NCBI GenBank assembly: GCA_011250595.1
Contig: JAANMP010000019.1
Location: 1-64,000, forward strand
Origin: Bacillus sp. MM2020_1
Lineage (GTDB): Bacteria > Bacillota > Bacilli > Bacillales > Cytobacillaceae
Reading direction: 5' to 3'
Length of the DNA: 64,000 nucleotides
Shown: in pieces, positions 1 through 9,078 of the stretch
Position numbering within the stretch: the first letter of the stretch is position 1
Layout: each line of letters starts with the position of its first letter
Notes under the pieces: generated by a model
What the model was told of the DNA's origin: nothing
Databases searched by the model: none
Seen by the model: the letters and a program-made list of their open reading frames with translations, nothing else
Position numbers and translations under genes: made by a program

Positions 1-159
1 CTAACGCACCATAGTTCATCGACCTTCCTCTCCCAGCCGTAGAATCAGTATTGACGGTTCCAACCCATTTTCATTCTCTGTGGTGAAGCGCTGATTTTTG
101 CGCTTCATGGATGGCTAACGGGTGCTTTAGTTGAAGAAGCTATCGGAAATGGATAGAAG
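1..159. other. Left-edge sequence, no supportable gene
   Basis: No complete gene is visible. Frame 1 of the plus strand is open from about 55 to a TAG ending at 156, but stops at 40 and 52 precede it and there is no start with a ribosome binding site. An 8-bp inverted repeat (TGAAGCGC at 84-91, GCGCTTCA at 100-107) could form a hairpin. This could be the tail of a degraded gene or of a dispersed repeat, and the sequence alone does not decide. Confidence 0.3.
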
Positions 160-197
160 AAATGGCTCAGTATTGTGAACTGAGCCATTTTATTTAA
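160..197 (+). terminator. Rho-independent terminator
   Basis: An 11-bp stem (AAATGGCTCAG with CTGAGCCATTT, 160-190) is followed by a T-rich tail. It would end transcripts entering from the left edge. Confidence 0.75.
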
Positions 198-323
198 ATT
201 ACAAAATCAGATACAAAAAACGGTACAAATTTGCTTACATTTTTGATTGCATTTTCGGATTTTGCGATAGGAAACGGAACCCGTTATCCGATGATCCTTT
301 TATTTTTTATAACAAATCATGAT

Positions 324-1196
324 TTAGACATATTTTCGTAAAATCTTTTCCAATGTTGAAAAGAGAACGGATAGATCATCGTGAGTATCTTCAACAGCTG
401 TTTCTTGCTCAGTTTCAATTGTGTCTAAAGTACTGGATAGATCACTTTCAACATCTTCAATAGCAGTTTCTTGCAAAGTTTCCATTGTCTCTAAAGTACT
501 GGATAGATCACTTTCAACATTTTCAACAGCAGTTTCTTGCAAAGTTTCCACTGTTTCTAAAGGAATGGATAGATCACTTTCAATATCCTCAGCCATTGTT
601 TCTTGCGAAGATAATGGATACGCTAGAGCCATTTCAGCATTGTCAGTAGATTTCTTTTGTGAAGTTCTCTTTTTGCTCTTGGTCTTATTGTTTTTATTTT
701 GACTGTTATCGTTTGATTTACCGTCTTTGTTACGTGATTTTTGTTTATCAGATTTTTCCTCTTCAGCTTTTTCAACTATTAATCCATAACTAATACTCCT
801 AATGTGTAATAGAGAAAGGCGAACGATTTCCTGATTATTGATTAAGAAAACAGAATCATTCTCTACTTCTGTGAGAACTCCCTCTAACTTCTCCGGGCCT
901 CCACGATTTATTTTAATCCATTTAAATTTTAAGGAGTTCAGCAATTCTTTGAAATTAGCAGCTTTTATAAATTTGAAGTCTTTGGGGACTTCAATGCTTA
1001 ATTTCATAGACCCTTTAATATTATCTGAAAAACTTTTAATATGTTTACTATTGTAGTAAACAAGGCCATCATCTTCCGTGAGAAGGACGATAAGATCGTC
1101 ACTAGCATCCATTAACATCCCGATTTTGGATTCTGGTCCTCCTCTATCAACCTTGATTACTTTCCCTATAAAACATTTCATGATGTCTTTATCCAT
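324..1196 (-). CDS. cotB: CotB-like spore coat protein
   Basis: Likely an outer spore coat protein related to B. subtilis CotB. Two copies of the CotB-type module are visible: RGGPES at residues 18-23 and RGGPEK at 98-103. Each is followed by a beta-rich stretch that ends in an H-I-(K/R)-S-(F/I) motif. A basic Lys/Ser/Asn linker (about 147-185) joins these to the C-terminal third. That third differs from B. subtilis CotB: instead of Ser/Lys-rich repeats it carries acidic, Thr/Ser-rich 22-residue repeats. The protein is 290 aa. The ATG is preceded by AGGGGAG on the minus strand. It is monocistronic and divergent from the sensor kinase gene. The RGGPE modules and layout support the family; the coat location is inferred from the family. 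Confidence 0.8.
   Translation of the reverse strand: MDKDIMKCFIGKVIKVDRGGPESKIGMLMDASDDLIVLLTEDDGLVYYNSKHIKSFSDNIKGSMKLSIEVPKDFKFIKAANFKELLNSLKFKWIKINRGGPEKLEGVLTEVENDSVFLINNQEIVRLSLLHIRSISYGLIVEKAEEEKSDKQKSRNKDGKSNDNSQNKNNKTKSKKRTSQKKSTDNAEMALAYPLSSQETMAEDIESDLSIPLETVETLQETAVENVESDLSSTLETMETLQETAIEDVESDLSSTLDTIETEQETAVEDTHDDLSVLFSTLEKILRKYV
424..621 (-). repeat. Three 66-bp coding repeats in cotB
   Basis: Units begin at 424, 490 and 556 (each at TCTAAAG) with a 66-bp period; the third is more diverged. In protein they give 22-residue repeats with cores of the type Q-E-T-A-x-E-(D/N)-V-E-S-D-L-S. The period is a multiple of three, so copy-number change would keep the frame. Confidence 0.85.
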
Positions 1197-1476
1197 AAAA
1201 ATTCTCCCCTTTAAATTAATGAATTATATTTACACTGCATGTATATGTATCTCGGGAGGATGTTGTCCTAATAAAATAGCCTGTTTTAAGCCAAGCTTTA
1301 GAGCAAATAGGTGGAAATACTTGCTCAATTTCTCTAAAATAGAAGAGTTTTTGAAAACATAAACAGAAAAAATTCTGCCTGTTTTTGGTGATAATAGTAA
1401 ATATTGAATTGAAAAAGATTTTGACTCTAAAGACCTTTAAATGTAAAAGGATTATAAATATAGAAAGGAACGTTAG

Positions 1477-3138
1477 ATGAACACAACATTAGAAATGCTG
1501 ATCCATTTATTTGAACGTGCTGCCTTGCTTTTGATTTGCCTGTTTTTTATGATACGGATCCCGAGATTTAAGGAATCGCTTCAAAAAGACCGCCACTCTG
1601 TAACAGAGCGAGTTGTCATCACCCTTGTGTTTTGCTTATTTGCCATTTTTGGAACGTATTCAGGGATTAATGTGGAAGGATCACTTGTAAATGTCAGGAT
1701 TATTGCAGTCGTTTCCGGCGGGATCTTGTTTGGACCCTGGGTTGGAATTATTACTGGTATTGTTTCAGGTGTCCATCGATATTTAATCGATATTGGTGGT
1801 CCCACTTCGATTCCCTGTCTAATTACAAGTATTTTAGCGGGGGTTGTATCGGGTTATATTAACCGAAGAGTTAAGCGGTCCATGCGCTGGATTTATGGAA
1901 TTGCCGCTGGAATGCTGTCTGAAATGTTGACGATGTTACTGATCCTTGCGATGGCGAATCCATATGAACTAGGGTTGGATATTGTTTCGAAAATCGCCTT
2001 GCCGATGATTGTAGGGGAAGTAAACATCGGGCTCATTGTTTTACTGGTGATGAGCGTCGAAGGCGAAAAGGAATTGATTGCAGCGAGACAGGCAAAGATG
2101 GCATTGGATATCGCAAATAAGACCCTGCCTTACTTTCGGTCCATAAATTACGATTCCCTGAAGGAAATTTGCCGGATTATCAAAGAGGATATCAAGGCCG
2201 ATGCGGTTGCGATTACAGATACACAAAATGTGCTCGCCTATGTGGGCTTTGGAGAAGAGCGATATGTCATCGGTCAGGAAATCATCAGTGATTTGACGAA
2301 AGAGGTGATTCACAGCGGGAAGTATATTATTCGGAATCAAGTGGCCGACCACCATACACCCCAAATTCACTCCCTGCTCATTGTCCCGTTTGAGGAACAT
2401 GGAGAAGTGACGGGAACACTTAAAATTTATTACCGTAAAGCCTATAAAATGACCTATTCGCTGCAGACGATGGCGATTGGGCTATCGCAAACCATCTCCA
2501 CGCTTATGGAGGTTTCTCGGATCGAACAGATTAGATCAGCAGCGAACAAGGCGGAGTTAAAGGCGCTCCAAACGAAGATTAATCCGCATTTTTTATTTAA
2601 TGCCCTAAATGCGATTGCCTCCACAACACGCAGAAATCCGGATAAGGCGCGTGAGTTGATTATCAATCTTTCTGGGTATATGCGTTACAATTTAGAAGTT
2701 AGTGATGAATTGATTGATCTTCATAAAGAATTAGCGCAAGTCCGTGATTATGTGGAAATCGAGAAGGCACGTTTCGGGAGCCGATTAACGGTGGAATACG
2801 AGATTGACGATGTACAGGTCAACATTCCGAGTTTGCTCATCCAGCCATTGGTCGAAAATGCCATAATTCATGGAATCTTAAAAATCAAAGGTCCAGGAGT
2901 GGTGAAGATTGCCGTTAAGGATCTGGGAAATAAAATAAGAATTAGTGTCAAGGATACGGGAGCGGGAATTAGCGAAGAAGTCATTGAACATTTGTTCCAA
3001 GATAATGTACCAGCCAACAAAATAGGCTTGTATAATGTTCACCAACGAGTAAAACTAATCTATGGACATGGATTGGTCATTCATCGTTTGTCACCAGGAA
3101 CCGAAGTTTTTTTTGATATCGTAAAGGAGAACCTATGA
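1477..3138 (+). CDS. LytS-type sensor histidine kinase (5TM-LYT, GAF, HisKA)
   Basis: Membrane sensor kinase of the LytS/YpdA/BtsS class. The N-terminal 200 residues hold several hydrophobic segments with the 5TM-LYT hallmark ([10 protein letters not shown] and the downstream G-P-W-V-G). A GAF-like region follows at about 215-350, then the unusual histidine-kinase phosphoacceptor motif K-I-N-P-H-F-L-F-N with His371. The C-terminal HATPase has N (VENAIIHG) and G boxes. The 553-aa length fits the class. The stop overlaps the response regulator ATG by 4 bp (ATGA), so the two are translationally coupled. Known relatives respond to extracellular pyruvate or to changes in membrane potential; a pyruvate-like ligand here is inference from the neighbouring transporter. 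Confidence 0.88.
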   Translation: MNTTLEMLIHLFERAALLLICLFFMIRIPRFKESLQKDRHSVTERVVITLVFCLFAIFGTYSGINVEGSLVNVRIIAVVSGGILFGPWVGIITGIVSGVHRYLIDIGGPTSIPCLITSILAGVVSGYINRRVKRSMRWIYGIAAGMLSEMLTMLLILAMANPYELGLDIVSKIALPMIVGEVNIGLIVLLVMSVEGEKELIAARQAKMALDIANKTLPYFRSINYDSLKEICRIIKEDIKADAVAITDTQNVLAYVGFGEERYVIGQEIISDLTKEVIHSGKYIIRNQVADHHTPQIHSLLIVPFEEHGEVTGTLKIYYRKAYKMTYSLQTMAIGLSQTISTLMEVSRIEQIRSAANKAELKALQTKINPHFLFNALNAIASTTRRNPDKARELIINLSGYMRYNLEVSDELIDLHKELAQVRDYVEIEKARFGSRLTVEYEIDDVQVNIPSLLIQPLVENAIIHGILKIKGPGVVKIAVKDLGNKIRISVKDTGAGISEEVIEHLFQDNVPANKIGLYNVHQRVKLIYGHGLVIHRLSPGTEVFFDIVKENL

Positions 3139-3914
3139 GAGCAATCATTGTGGAAGATGAAGTCCCAGCTCGTGAAGAACTGGAGTATTTAGTTGAGGCC
3201 TATAGTGAAATTGAAGTGACCCATTTCTTTGATGATGGTCTAGATGTGTTGAAATTTTTGCAGGAGCATGAAACAGATGTAATTTTCTTAGATATAAATA
3301 TTCCTTCTCTTAATGGGATGTTGTTAGCGAGTACGATCAGTAAATTTACCAAAAGACCCTATATTGTCTTTACCACGGCTTACAAAGAGCATGCTGCCCA
3401 AGCCTTTGAACTGGAAGCCTTTGATTATATATTAAAGCCCTATGACGAGAAGCGGATTGCTGCGATGTTAAGTAGACTGGAATCTGCCTTTAAACGCGAT
3501 CACCTCGAAACATCGCAACCGGCTAGAAAGCCCAAATCTAGTCTTAATACTCTAAGCCAGCCAAGAGAAATACCAGCGAAGACTGCTAGTCGGATCAATT
3601 TGAAAAAGAATGATAAGATTATTGTTACAGATGCGAATGATATCTATTACGCTATCGCTAGCGAAAAAGTGACATTGGTGTATACGCAAGAGGAGGAGTA
3701 CACCATGCCAATGAGCATAACGGAATTTGATGCACTTCTACCGGAAGACCTTTTCTTTCGCTGTCACCGTTCTTATACGGTTAACCTGACGAAAATCCGT
3801 GAAATTGTCCCGTGGTTTAATCAAACTTATATGCTCCGTCTGAAAAATCTTTCAGAGGAGATTCCGGTCAGCAGAAGTAAAGTGAAAGCGTTTCGACAAA
3901 TTATGCATCTCTAA
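3135..3914 (+). CDS. LytTR-family response regulator
   Basis: Response regulator paired with the upstream LytS-type kinase. The receiver domain covers residues 1-120, with acidic residues E7, D8 and E9 and phosphoacceptor D53 (in F-L-D-I-N-I-P). A linker rich in Ser/Pro/Lys (about 125-150) leads to a LytTR DNA-binding domain from about 155 to 259, containing the typical [11 protein letters not shown] and P-V-S-R-S motifs. LytTR proteins bind paired direct repeats spaced by two helical turns, and such a pair lies just after this gene, ahead of the transporter. Its likely target is therefore the next gene. It resembles E. coli YpdB and BtsR and B. subtilis LytT; which is orthologous cannot be told here. 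Confidence 0.9.
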   Translation: MRAIIVEDEVPAREELEYLVEAYSEIEVTHFFDDGLDVLKFLQEHETDVIFLDINIPSLNGMLLASTISKFTKRPYIVFTTAYKEHAAQAFELEAFDYILKPYDEKRIAAMLSRLESAFKRDHLETSQPARKPKSSLNTLSQPREIPAKTASRINLKKNDKIIVTDANDIYYAIASEKVTLVYTQEEEYTMPMSITEFDALLPEDLFFRCHRSYTVNLTKIREIVPWFNQTYMLRLKNLSEEIPVSRSKVKAFRQIMHL

Positions 3915-3915
3915 C

Positions 3916-3950
3916 CGCCATTCATTCCGAATAATAGGCATCTCATTCTG
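3916..3950 (+). promoter_or_regulatory. Candidate LytTR operator, two direct repeats 21 bp apart
   Basis: CGCCATTCATTCCG (3916-3929) and GGCATCTCATTCTG (3937-3950) align at 9 of 14 positions with an exact 21-bp offset, two helical turns. The second copy matches the E. coli YpdB half-site GGCATTTCAT as I recall it at 9 of 10 positions, the first at 7 of 10. TATGAT at 3979 and TATAAA at 3990 are possible -10 elements downstream. The pair lies in the promoter of the OFA transporter. Confidence 0.6.
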
Positions 3951-4062
3951 AAAACAGTTTCACTCTTTTTTTTGATGCTATGATGATGATATAAACAAGG
4001 TCAACTAAGGTTTCTGATGTTGATCATTATCATTTTTATAGGGAAGAAAAGAGGAGATCGCA

Positions 4063-5310
4063 ATGAAATCAAGAACAGATCGTCGATGGCTGATTGTGTT
4101 AGGAACAATTATTGTACAGATGGGATTAGGTACTATCTATACTTGGAGCCTGTTTAATCAGCCGTTAGTAGAACTCTTTCATTGGAAGTTAAATTCAGTT
4201 GCTATTACTTTTTCAATTACTAGCTTCGCCTTGGCCTTTTCAACGTTATTTGCCGGGAAGCTGCAAGATAAATGGGGGCTTCGTCGTCTCATTGGATGTG
4301 CCGGTCTTGTGTTGGGAGTAGGCTTAATCCTTAGTTCCCAGGTATCGTCACTGTGGATGCTTTATATTTTGGCAGGAGTGGTAGTTGGGGCTGCAGACGG
4401 TACAGCATATATTACTTCCTTATCCAATCTTATTAAGTGGTTTCCAGAGCGAAAAGGACTTATTTCAGGAATTTCTGTCGGTGCCTATGGTACGGGAAGT
4501 TTATTATTCAAGTTCATTAATGGTTCACTGATCCAATCTGTTGGTGTGACTCAAACCTTCTTCTACTGGGGATTAATCGTTATGATTTTGGTAGTGGGTG
4601 GTTCATTCCTTGTTCGAGAGGCAAAAGTCAGCCAGGCGACACAAACGCTTGGAGCTAGCATCCAAAAAGATTTTACCGTGAAAGAAATGCTTAAAACAAA
4701 GCAAGCTTATCTATTATTTGTTATTTTCTTCACCGCATGTATGAGTGGGTTATTCTTAATTGGCGTCGTGAAAGATATTGGCGTTCGATTGGTCGGTCTT
4801 GATATTGAAACAGCTAGTAATGCGGTGGCATTGGTTGCCATCTTTAATACAAGCGGGCGCATCATTCTCGGGGCATTATCAGATAAAGTCGGTCGTTTAA
4901 AAGTTGTATCAGGTGCACTTCTTGTTACCGCAGCAGCAGTGACTGTATTAAGCTTTGTTCAATTAAATTATGCCTTATTCTTTACCTGTGTTGCCGGGAT
5001 TGCCTTCTGTTTTGGCGGAAATATTACCATCTTCCCAGCAATTGTCGCGGATTTCTTCGGTTTGAAAAATCAAAGCAAAAACTACGGCATCATTTATCAG
5101 GGCTTCGGAATTGGAGCCATTTCAGGTTCATTTATTGCTTCAGCTTTAGGCGGTTTCCTACCTACCTTTAAGCTCATTGCGGTATTGAGTATTGTTTCAC
5201 TACTCATCGCCATGACGATTAAGGCACCATCTAATGGTGAGCAGAAAAAGAAAGAAAAAGGAAATCATCGAAAGGTTCGCAGCCTTTCACCGGAGACACG
5301 AGCAAGTTAA
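4063..5310 (+). CDS. OFA-family MFS transporter (YhjX/OxlT-like)
   Basis: Twelve-helix major facilitator carrier of the oxalate/formate antiporter family, 415 aa, opening with an N-terminal Y-T-W-S-L-F-N-Q-P segment typical of that family. The conserved G-K-L-Q-D-K-W-G loop lies between helices 2 and 3 and a second D-K-V-G-R loop sits mid-protein. The C-terminus is a basic cytoplasmic tail. The start follows GAGGAGATCGCA. It lies directly downstream of the LytS/LytTR pair with a matching operator in between. In E. coli the YpdA/YpdB system controls the OFA member YhjX in response to pyruvate, so a pyruvate or other small carboxylate carrier is a reasonable inference. The substrate is not visible in the sequence. 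Confidence 0.8.
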   Translation: MKSRTDRRWLIVLGTIIVQMGLGTIYTWSLFNQPLVELFHWKLNSVAITFSITSFALAFSTLFAGKLQDKWGLRRLIGCAGLVLGVGLILSSQVSSLWMLYILAGVVVGAADGTAYITSLSNLIKWFPERKGLISGISVGAYGTGSLLFKFINGSLIQSVGVTQTFFYWGLIVMILVVGGSFLVREAKVSQATQTLGASIQKDFTVKEMLKTKQAYLLFVIFFTACMSGLFLIGVVKDIGVRLVGLDIETASNAVALVAIFNTSGRIILGALSDKVGRLKVVSGALLVTAAAVTVLSFVQLNYALFFTCVAGIAFCFGGNITIFPAIVADFFGLKNQSKNYGIIYQGFGIGAISGSFIASALGGFLPTFKLIAVLSIVSLLIAMTIKAPSNGEQKKKEKGNHRKVRSLSPETRAS

Positions 5311-5327
5311 TAGTGCGCTAAAGCAGT

Positions 5328-5365
5328 GAGGCAACGACCTAAATTTGGGTTCGTTGCCTTTTTGT
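5328..5365 (+). terminator. Terminator after the OFA transporter
   Basis: AGGCAACGA pairs with TCGTTGCCT around a short loop, followed by TTTTTGTTTT. Confidence 0.85.
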
Positions 5366-5444
5366 TTTACGTTATCCTATGAATGAAAAAAGTTATTTTT
5401 ACAAAAAATAATCAAGCAACAGGTCATTACTAGGAGGTAGGACA

Positions 5445-5663
5445 ATGCCGAAAGTTGAAGTATCTTGTGCGATCTCCAATTGTTCGTTTTATGGACAAGG
5501 AAATGTTTGTACCGCGGAAAAAATCATGGTTGAACTAGATAATCATGCAAGATATGATACGGAAATGTCTTCCGAGTTAGGTGAAAAGAATCATGTAGAT
5601 CAGGCAGGTCATTCAGCCGAAACCTGTTGTAAAACCTTTAAACCTAAACGAAGCAAAACTTAG
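5445..5663 (+). CDS. DUF1540 protein
   Basis: Small cysteine-rich protein (72 aa) of the DUF1540 family. The conserved pattern is visible: V-x-C at residue 8, N-C at 13, C22 followed by A-x-x-I, and a C-terminal T-C-C-K-T-F. The cysteines suggest metal binding, but no function is established. An AGGAGG site lies 9 bases before the ATG. The family is common in Bacilli and Clostridia. A terminator follows at once, so it is monocistronic. Confidence 0.8.
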   Translation: MPKVEVSCAISNCSFYGQGNVCTAEKIMVELDNHARYDTEMSSELGEKNHVDQAGHSAETCCKTFKPKRSKT

Positions 5664-5681
5664 TTAATGAAATCTGTGCTA

Positions 5682-5737
5682 AAAAAGGACGGGTTTGCAC
5701 TTCCATAGAGGAAGAATAGGCTCCGTCCTTTTTTTAT
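5682..5737 (+). terminator. Terminator after the DUF1540 gene
   Basis: AAAAGGACGG pairs with CCGTCCTTTT (5683-5692 with 5723-5732). A small inner hairpin, TTCC/GGAA, sits in the loop and a T-run follows. Confidence 0.85.
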
Positions 5738-5866
5738 TTACTAAGGACCGTTCATCATTTCGTTAAAGATCCATACTTATTTTTTTGAATTTGCTTTTTC
5801 AATGCAGGTTTATTGCAAGCGATATCCAATATAATAAAGTAAAAGGAGAATAGGGGGGATGAAAGG

Positions 5867-6472
5867 ATGAAGAAAATTGCGTTTTTATTCGCTCTATTAA
5901 TTGCTTCCATTGGTTTAGTGGCTTGTAATCAACAAAAAGAGGTGGTCAAAGAAAAACCACCAGTAACAGAGCCAAATGGAGAAAATCCATCAACACCCAA
6001 TGAGCCCGTTACACAGGAACCAAAGGGAGAAAACCCATCAAGTCCCAATGAGCCCGATTCACAGGAACCAAAGGGGGAAAATCCATCAAGTCCTAATAAG
6101 CCCGTTACACAGGAACCAAAGGGAGAGAACCCATCAAGTCCCAATAAGCCCGATTCACAGAAACCAGAGAAAAAAGTATATCAAAATGAAGTGTTTAAAG
6201 ATGTCGTTGTCACTGAAACATCAGATAAAATAACCATAACTGGGAAAGCACAAGTTTTTGAAGGGGTGTTTCAATATGCCCTGTATGATGGTGACAAAGT
6301 AGTGAAAGAAAGTAATTACCAAACAGAAGGTGCACCTGCATGGGGAAAGTTTGAAATCACGTTTGAAAAGGGGTTAGTACCTACAGGTAATGCTAAACTT
6401 GAATTATTTGTCTACTCAGCAAAAGATGGGTCTAAAATAGATACGTTAAAAATCCCGATTCCAAAGCCTTAG
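5867..6472 (+). CDS. Lipoprotein with 16-residue repeats and a Gmad2-like domain
   Basis: Secreted lipoprotein: the signal peptide ends in the lipobox L-V-A-C with Cys20 as the lipidated residue. Residues 32-100 hold four tandem 16-residue repeats of the type P-K-G-E-N-P-S-S-P-N-(E/K)-P. They alternate between V-T-Q and D-S-Q endings, giving a 32-residue higher-order period, and look like an extended wall-spanning spacer. The C-terminal 95 residues resemble the immunoglobulin-like Gmad2 domain found in spore germination and cell-surface proteins (I-T-I-T-G-K-A and W-G-K-F-E-I). The chosen ATG has AGGAG and GGGGGG upstream. Function unknown; an envelope or germination role is inference. Confidence 0.7.
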   Translation: MKKIAFLFALLIASIGLVACNQQKEVVKEKPPVTEPNGENPSTPNEPVTQEPKGENPSSPNEPDSQEPKGENPSSPNKPVTQEPKGENPSSPNKPDSQKPEKKVYQNEVFKDVVVTETSDKITITGKAQVFEGVFQYALYDGDKVVKESNYQTEGAPAWGKFEITFEKGLVPTGNAKLELFVYSAKDGSKIDTLKIPIPKP

Positions 6473-6482
6473 TTTTCTATCC

Positions 6483-6926
6483 TTATTTACGGTAAGTTAA
6501 CGTAAGCATCACCTGATCTAAAATAGTGGCGAAAATAATCCCTGCAGCATAGCGAAACAAATCCACCGCAAGAAATCCTTTACCCAGGATCAATGACCCG
6601 AGTAAGGTACTTCGCAGGTGATTGATCCAACCTGCTTGATATAGTTGACTGAATTCAATGCTATAGCTGAACAATAGACTAAGAGTGATGGCTGTAGGGA
6701 GGCTCTTTCGCACGAGTAAGAAACGGAAACTGAAATAAACCATCATCGCCCATAGTGCATCCCCAGCATTCTCCGCAACAAAAACAGGAAGTAGTTGAGA
6801 GAATTTTCTCGAGGCTAGGCCAAATAGGATGGTGAGAACAACCGCTATCAGATAACCAATCCTTATCGTACGCTTATGTAATTTGCTAAATTCATTTTTT
6901 TGTTGGGAAGTTATCATTCGAATCAC
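6483..6926 (-). CDS. DUF2809 membrane protein
   Basis: Integral membrane protein of about 147 aa with four or five hydrophobic helices. It carries the DUF2809 signature: G-L-A-S-R early, G-D-A-L-W-A in the middle, then E-F-S-Q-L-Y-Q-A, and G-S-L-I-L-G-K-G-F near the end. Function unknown. The GTG at 6926 and the ATG three codons later (6917) are both plausible starts behind AAGAAG. It converges with the lipoprotein gene, leaving only 10 bp between the stops, without an obvious terminator. Confidence 0.75.
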   Translation of the reverse strand: MIRMITSQQKNEFSKLHKRTIRIGYLIAVVLTILFGLASRKFSQLLPVFVAENAGDALWAMMVYFSFRFLLVRKSLPTAITLSLLFSYSIEFSQLYQAGWINHLRSTLLGSLILGKGFLAVDLFRYAAGIIFATILDQVMLTLTYRK

Positions 6927-7075
6927 TCGTTTTCTTCTTAACTATAAATTTGAATATACTAGTATTCAATAATAGAATCAAGTCTTCTATCGCCTGATCC
7001 TTCTTATTAGAAAAGAAGGAATGAACAGGCGTAATCAAGAATAGTAATAGGTGAATATGAACAGGGGTGGATAGA

Positions 7076-7900
7076 ATGTTAACAAAGGAAGAATTGTTTG
7101 AAATCAAAACACTTCAGAAGATTTGTGAGAATGAGGGCGGATTTCAACTGAAGTTGAATTTCGATATGCTTGAAAATCGGACTGGAAATAAACAGGAAGA
7201 CTTTTTCCATTATGAAGATGGCAGGCTTGTCGGTTTTCTTGGATGTTATGGGTTTGGAGATAAAGTAGAGCTTTGCGGCATGGTGCACCCGGATTACCGC
7301 AGAAAAGGGATATTTTCTAAGTTGATGGAAATGGGACTAGGGGAATCGAAAAAACGTTATCCTCTGGTTTTGTTAAATGCTCCTACAGACTCTCCATCCG
7401 CTAAGCAGTTTTTAAGGAATTTGCCGTGTGAATTTTCGTTTGCGGAATATCAAATGAAATGGCAGGAAACGGAATTATCAGTCGATCCTCATGTTACCTT
7501 AAGGCCATCTATTACGAATGAGGACTGGGAAGCGGAAATACAACTCGAAGTTATGGGATTTGGATTGAATGAAAATGAAGCGCGCGAGTTTAATCAATTG
7601 ATTAAGGAGAGAAGTAGTGATCAACGGCTATTGATTGAATTCGAAGGAAAAACTGCCGGGAAGATGCGCGTTTCTGAATCGAATGGAGAAGCATGGATTT
7701 ATGGATTCACTGTTTTTCCTAAACTTCAGGGAAAAGGGATTGGGAGAAAAGCCTTATCAAGAGTGGTAAAAATGGAGCATCAAAAGGGGCTGCCGATTTT
7801 CCTGGAGGTAGAGGCTAAAAATGCCCATGCCCTAAGGCTTTATGAAACATGTGGATTTAGAAGCTATCATTCACAGGATTACTATCAATATATAAATTAA
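7076..7900 (+). CDS. Double-domain GNAT acetyltransferase
   Basis: Two GNAT modules in one chain of about 274 aa. The first has the acetyl-CoA loop R-R-K-G-I-F at about 75; the second has Q-G-K-G-I-G-R-K-A near 220, then N-A-H-A-L-R-L-Y-E-T-C-G-F. Such proteins transfer acetyl groups to small molecules or protein amines, and the substrate is unknown. The ATG at 7076 is preferred over a GTG nine bases upstream because GGGGTGG lies 5 bases before it. Monocistronic, with a perfect terminator after it. Confidence 0.8.
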   Translation: MLTKEELFEIKTLQKICENEGGFQLKLNFDMLENRTGNKQEDFFHYEDGRLVGFLGCYGFGDKVELCGMVHPDYRRKGIFSKLMEMGLGESKKRYPLVLLNAPTDSPSAKQFLRNLPCEFSFAEYQMKWQETELSVDPHVTLRPSITNEDWEAEIQLEVMGFGLNENEAREFNQLIKERSSDQRLLIEFEGKTAGKMRVSESNGEAWIYGFTVFPKLQGKGIGRKALSRVVKMEHQKGLPIFLEVEAKNAHALRLYETCGFRSYHSQDYYQYIN

Positions 7901-7916
7901 ATACGACACGGCAGAA

Positions 7917-7948
7917 ATAACTTGGCATCGATGCCAAGTTATTTTTTT
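7917..7948 (+). terminator. Terminator, perfect 28-nt palindrome
   Basis: AATAACTTGGCATC is followed directly by its exact reverse complement, then a run of seven T. It ends the GNAT transcript. Confidence 0.9.
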
Positions 7949-8075
7949 ACATTAAAAACTATAGTTAGGCCAACCTAATCAAATTAATAACATAATCACA
8001 TAACGGTAGGACAAAATAATAGTAGTGACAAGTTTCTGATTAATAGCACAGTTTCACGTTGAAAGGATTTTTAAT

Positions 8076-9071
8076 ATGAATAAGAAGTTTGGGATTGTAT
8101 TTGGATTGATATTATCGATACTCATTGCTATATTTCCTGCCCAGGCAGCTGGGGCTAAACCTATTAATATTTATTGGGTAAAATCAGGCGATACCTTGCC
8201 TGGAATTGCAAAAAAATATGAAACTTCTGTTGTGGAACTTAAATTAACAAATGGATTGCAATCGAACACCGTATTAGTTGGTCAAAAATTATGGGTTCCA
8301 TTCATGTATGAAGTGGTTGCGGGGGATACCCTGAGGGGAATTGCTTCTGCCAATCATTCTACCGTCGATCTCATAAAAGTGAAAAATAAACTCTCATCTG
8401 ACCAACTTTATATTGGACAAGTACTAAAGATTCCTTCTAAAAAAATGACGATGCAAGGGCAGCATATCTTGATGACGAGGGAGGAATTTAGGAATTGGTT
8501 ATTTAACAGTCGTATTAATAGGAAGGTAAATATTATCCAGCAACATCATACCTGGTTACCGTCCTATAAGCATTTTAATGGGTCCAACCATTTTAGAATG
8601 TTGATGGGGATGGAGAATTTCCATAAGAGAAGAATGGGCTGGAGTAATATCGCTCAAAATATTACCACGTTTCCGGATGGGAAAATAGCTGTTTCAAGGC
8701 CATTTAACGTTGCCCCCGATGGTACAATTGGGCCAAAAGCGAACACTACAGGGATTGCTATTGAAAATGTGGGGAATTTCGATAAAGGCCATGATGTTAT
8801 GACTGCGGAACAAAAGGAAACGATTGTATATATAACTGCTGCGCTTTCAGTAAAATTCGGGTTAAATCCGTCTATTGACAGTATTACTTATCATCATTGG
8901 TGGAATTTAAGAACGAAGCAAAGAGTGCTGGATAAAGGTCCAGATTATAATGTAAAAACATGCCCAGGTACCGGATTTTTCGGAGGAAATACCACAACCG
9001 ATGCTATAAACAATTTTTATCCGCTCGTATCAAGGAAAATGCAGGAAATACAAGCTCAAGTCAGTAAATAA
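8076..9071 (+). CDS. Secreted LysM N-acetylmuramoyl-L-alanine amidase
   Basis: Peptidoglycan hydrolase cutting the MurNAc-L-Ala bond. A signal peptide (about 1-27, ending A-Q-A-A) is followed by two LysM cell-wall binding modules (about 33-75 and 78-121), each with the S/A-G-D-T-L motif. The remaining 200 residues form an Amidase_2 (T7-lysozyme-like) domain. Candidate zinc ligands are the H of Q-Q-H-H-T-W, a His in Y-H-H-W-W and the Cys of C-P-G-T-G. The 331-aa length fits a LysM-amidase. AAAGGA lies 8-10 bases upstream of the ATG. It stands alone, and a role in cell separation, sporulation or germination cannot be chosen from context. Confidence 0.85.
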   Translation: MNKKFGIVFGLILSILIAIFPAQAAGAKPINIYWVKSGDTLPGIAKKYETSVVELKLTNGLQSNTVLVGQKLWVPFMYEVVAGDTLRGIASANHSTVDLIKVKNKLSSDQLYIGQVLKIPSKKMTMQGQHILMTREEFRNWLFNSRINRKVNIIQQHHTWLPSYKHFNGSNHFRMLMGMENFHKRRMGWSNIAQNITTFPDGKIAVSRPFNVAPDGTIGPKANTTGIAIENVGNFDKGHDVMTAEQKETIVYITAALSVKFGLNPSIDSITYHHWWNLRTKQRVLDKGPDYNVKTCPGTGFFGGNTTTDAINNFYPLVSRKMQEIQAQVSK

Positions 9072-9078
9072 AAACTTC

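Noticed and set aside
4015..4040. Fur-type box upstream of the OFA transporter
   Set aside because: TGATCATTATCA gives only a partial match to the inverted repeat and no iron gene is nearby.
5929..6233. Repeat-rich open frames in both strands within the lipoprotein gene
   Set aside because: They are shadows of the 48-bp coding repeats of the lipoprotein.
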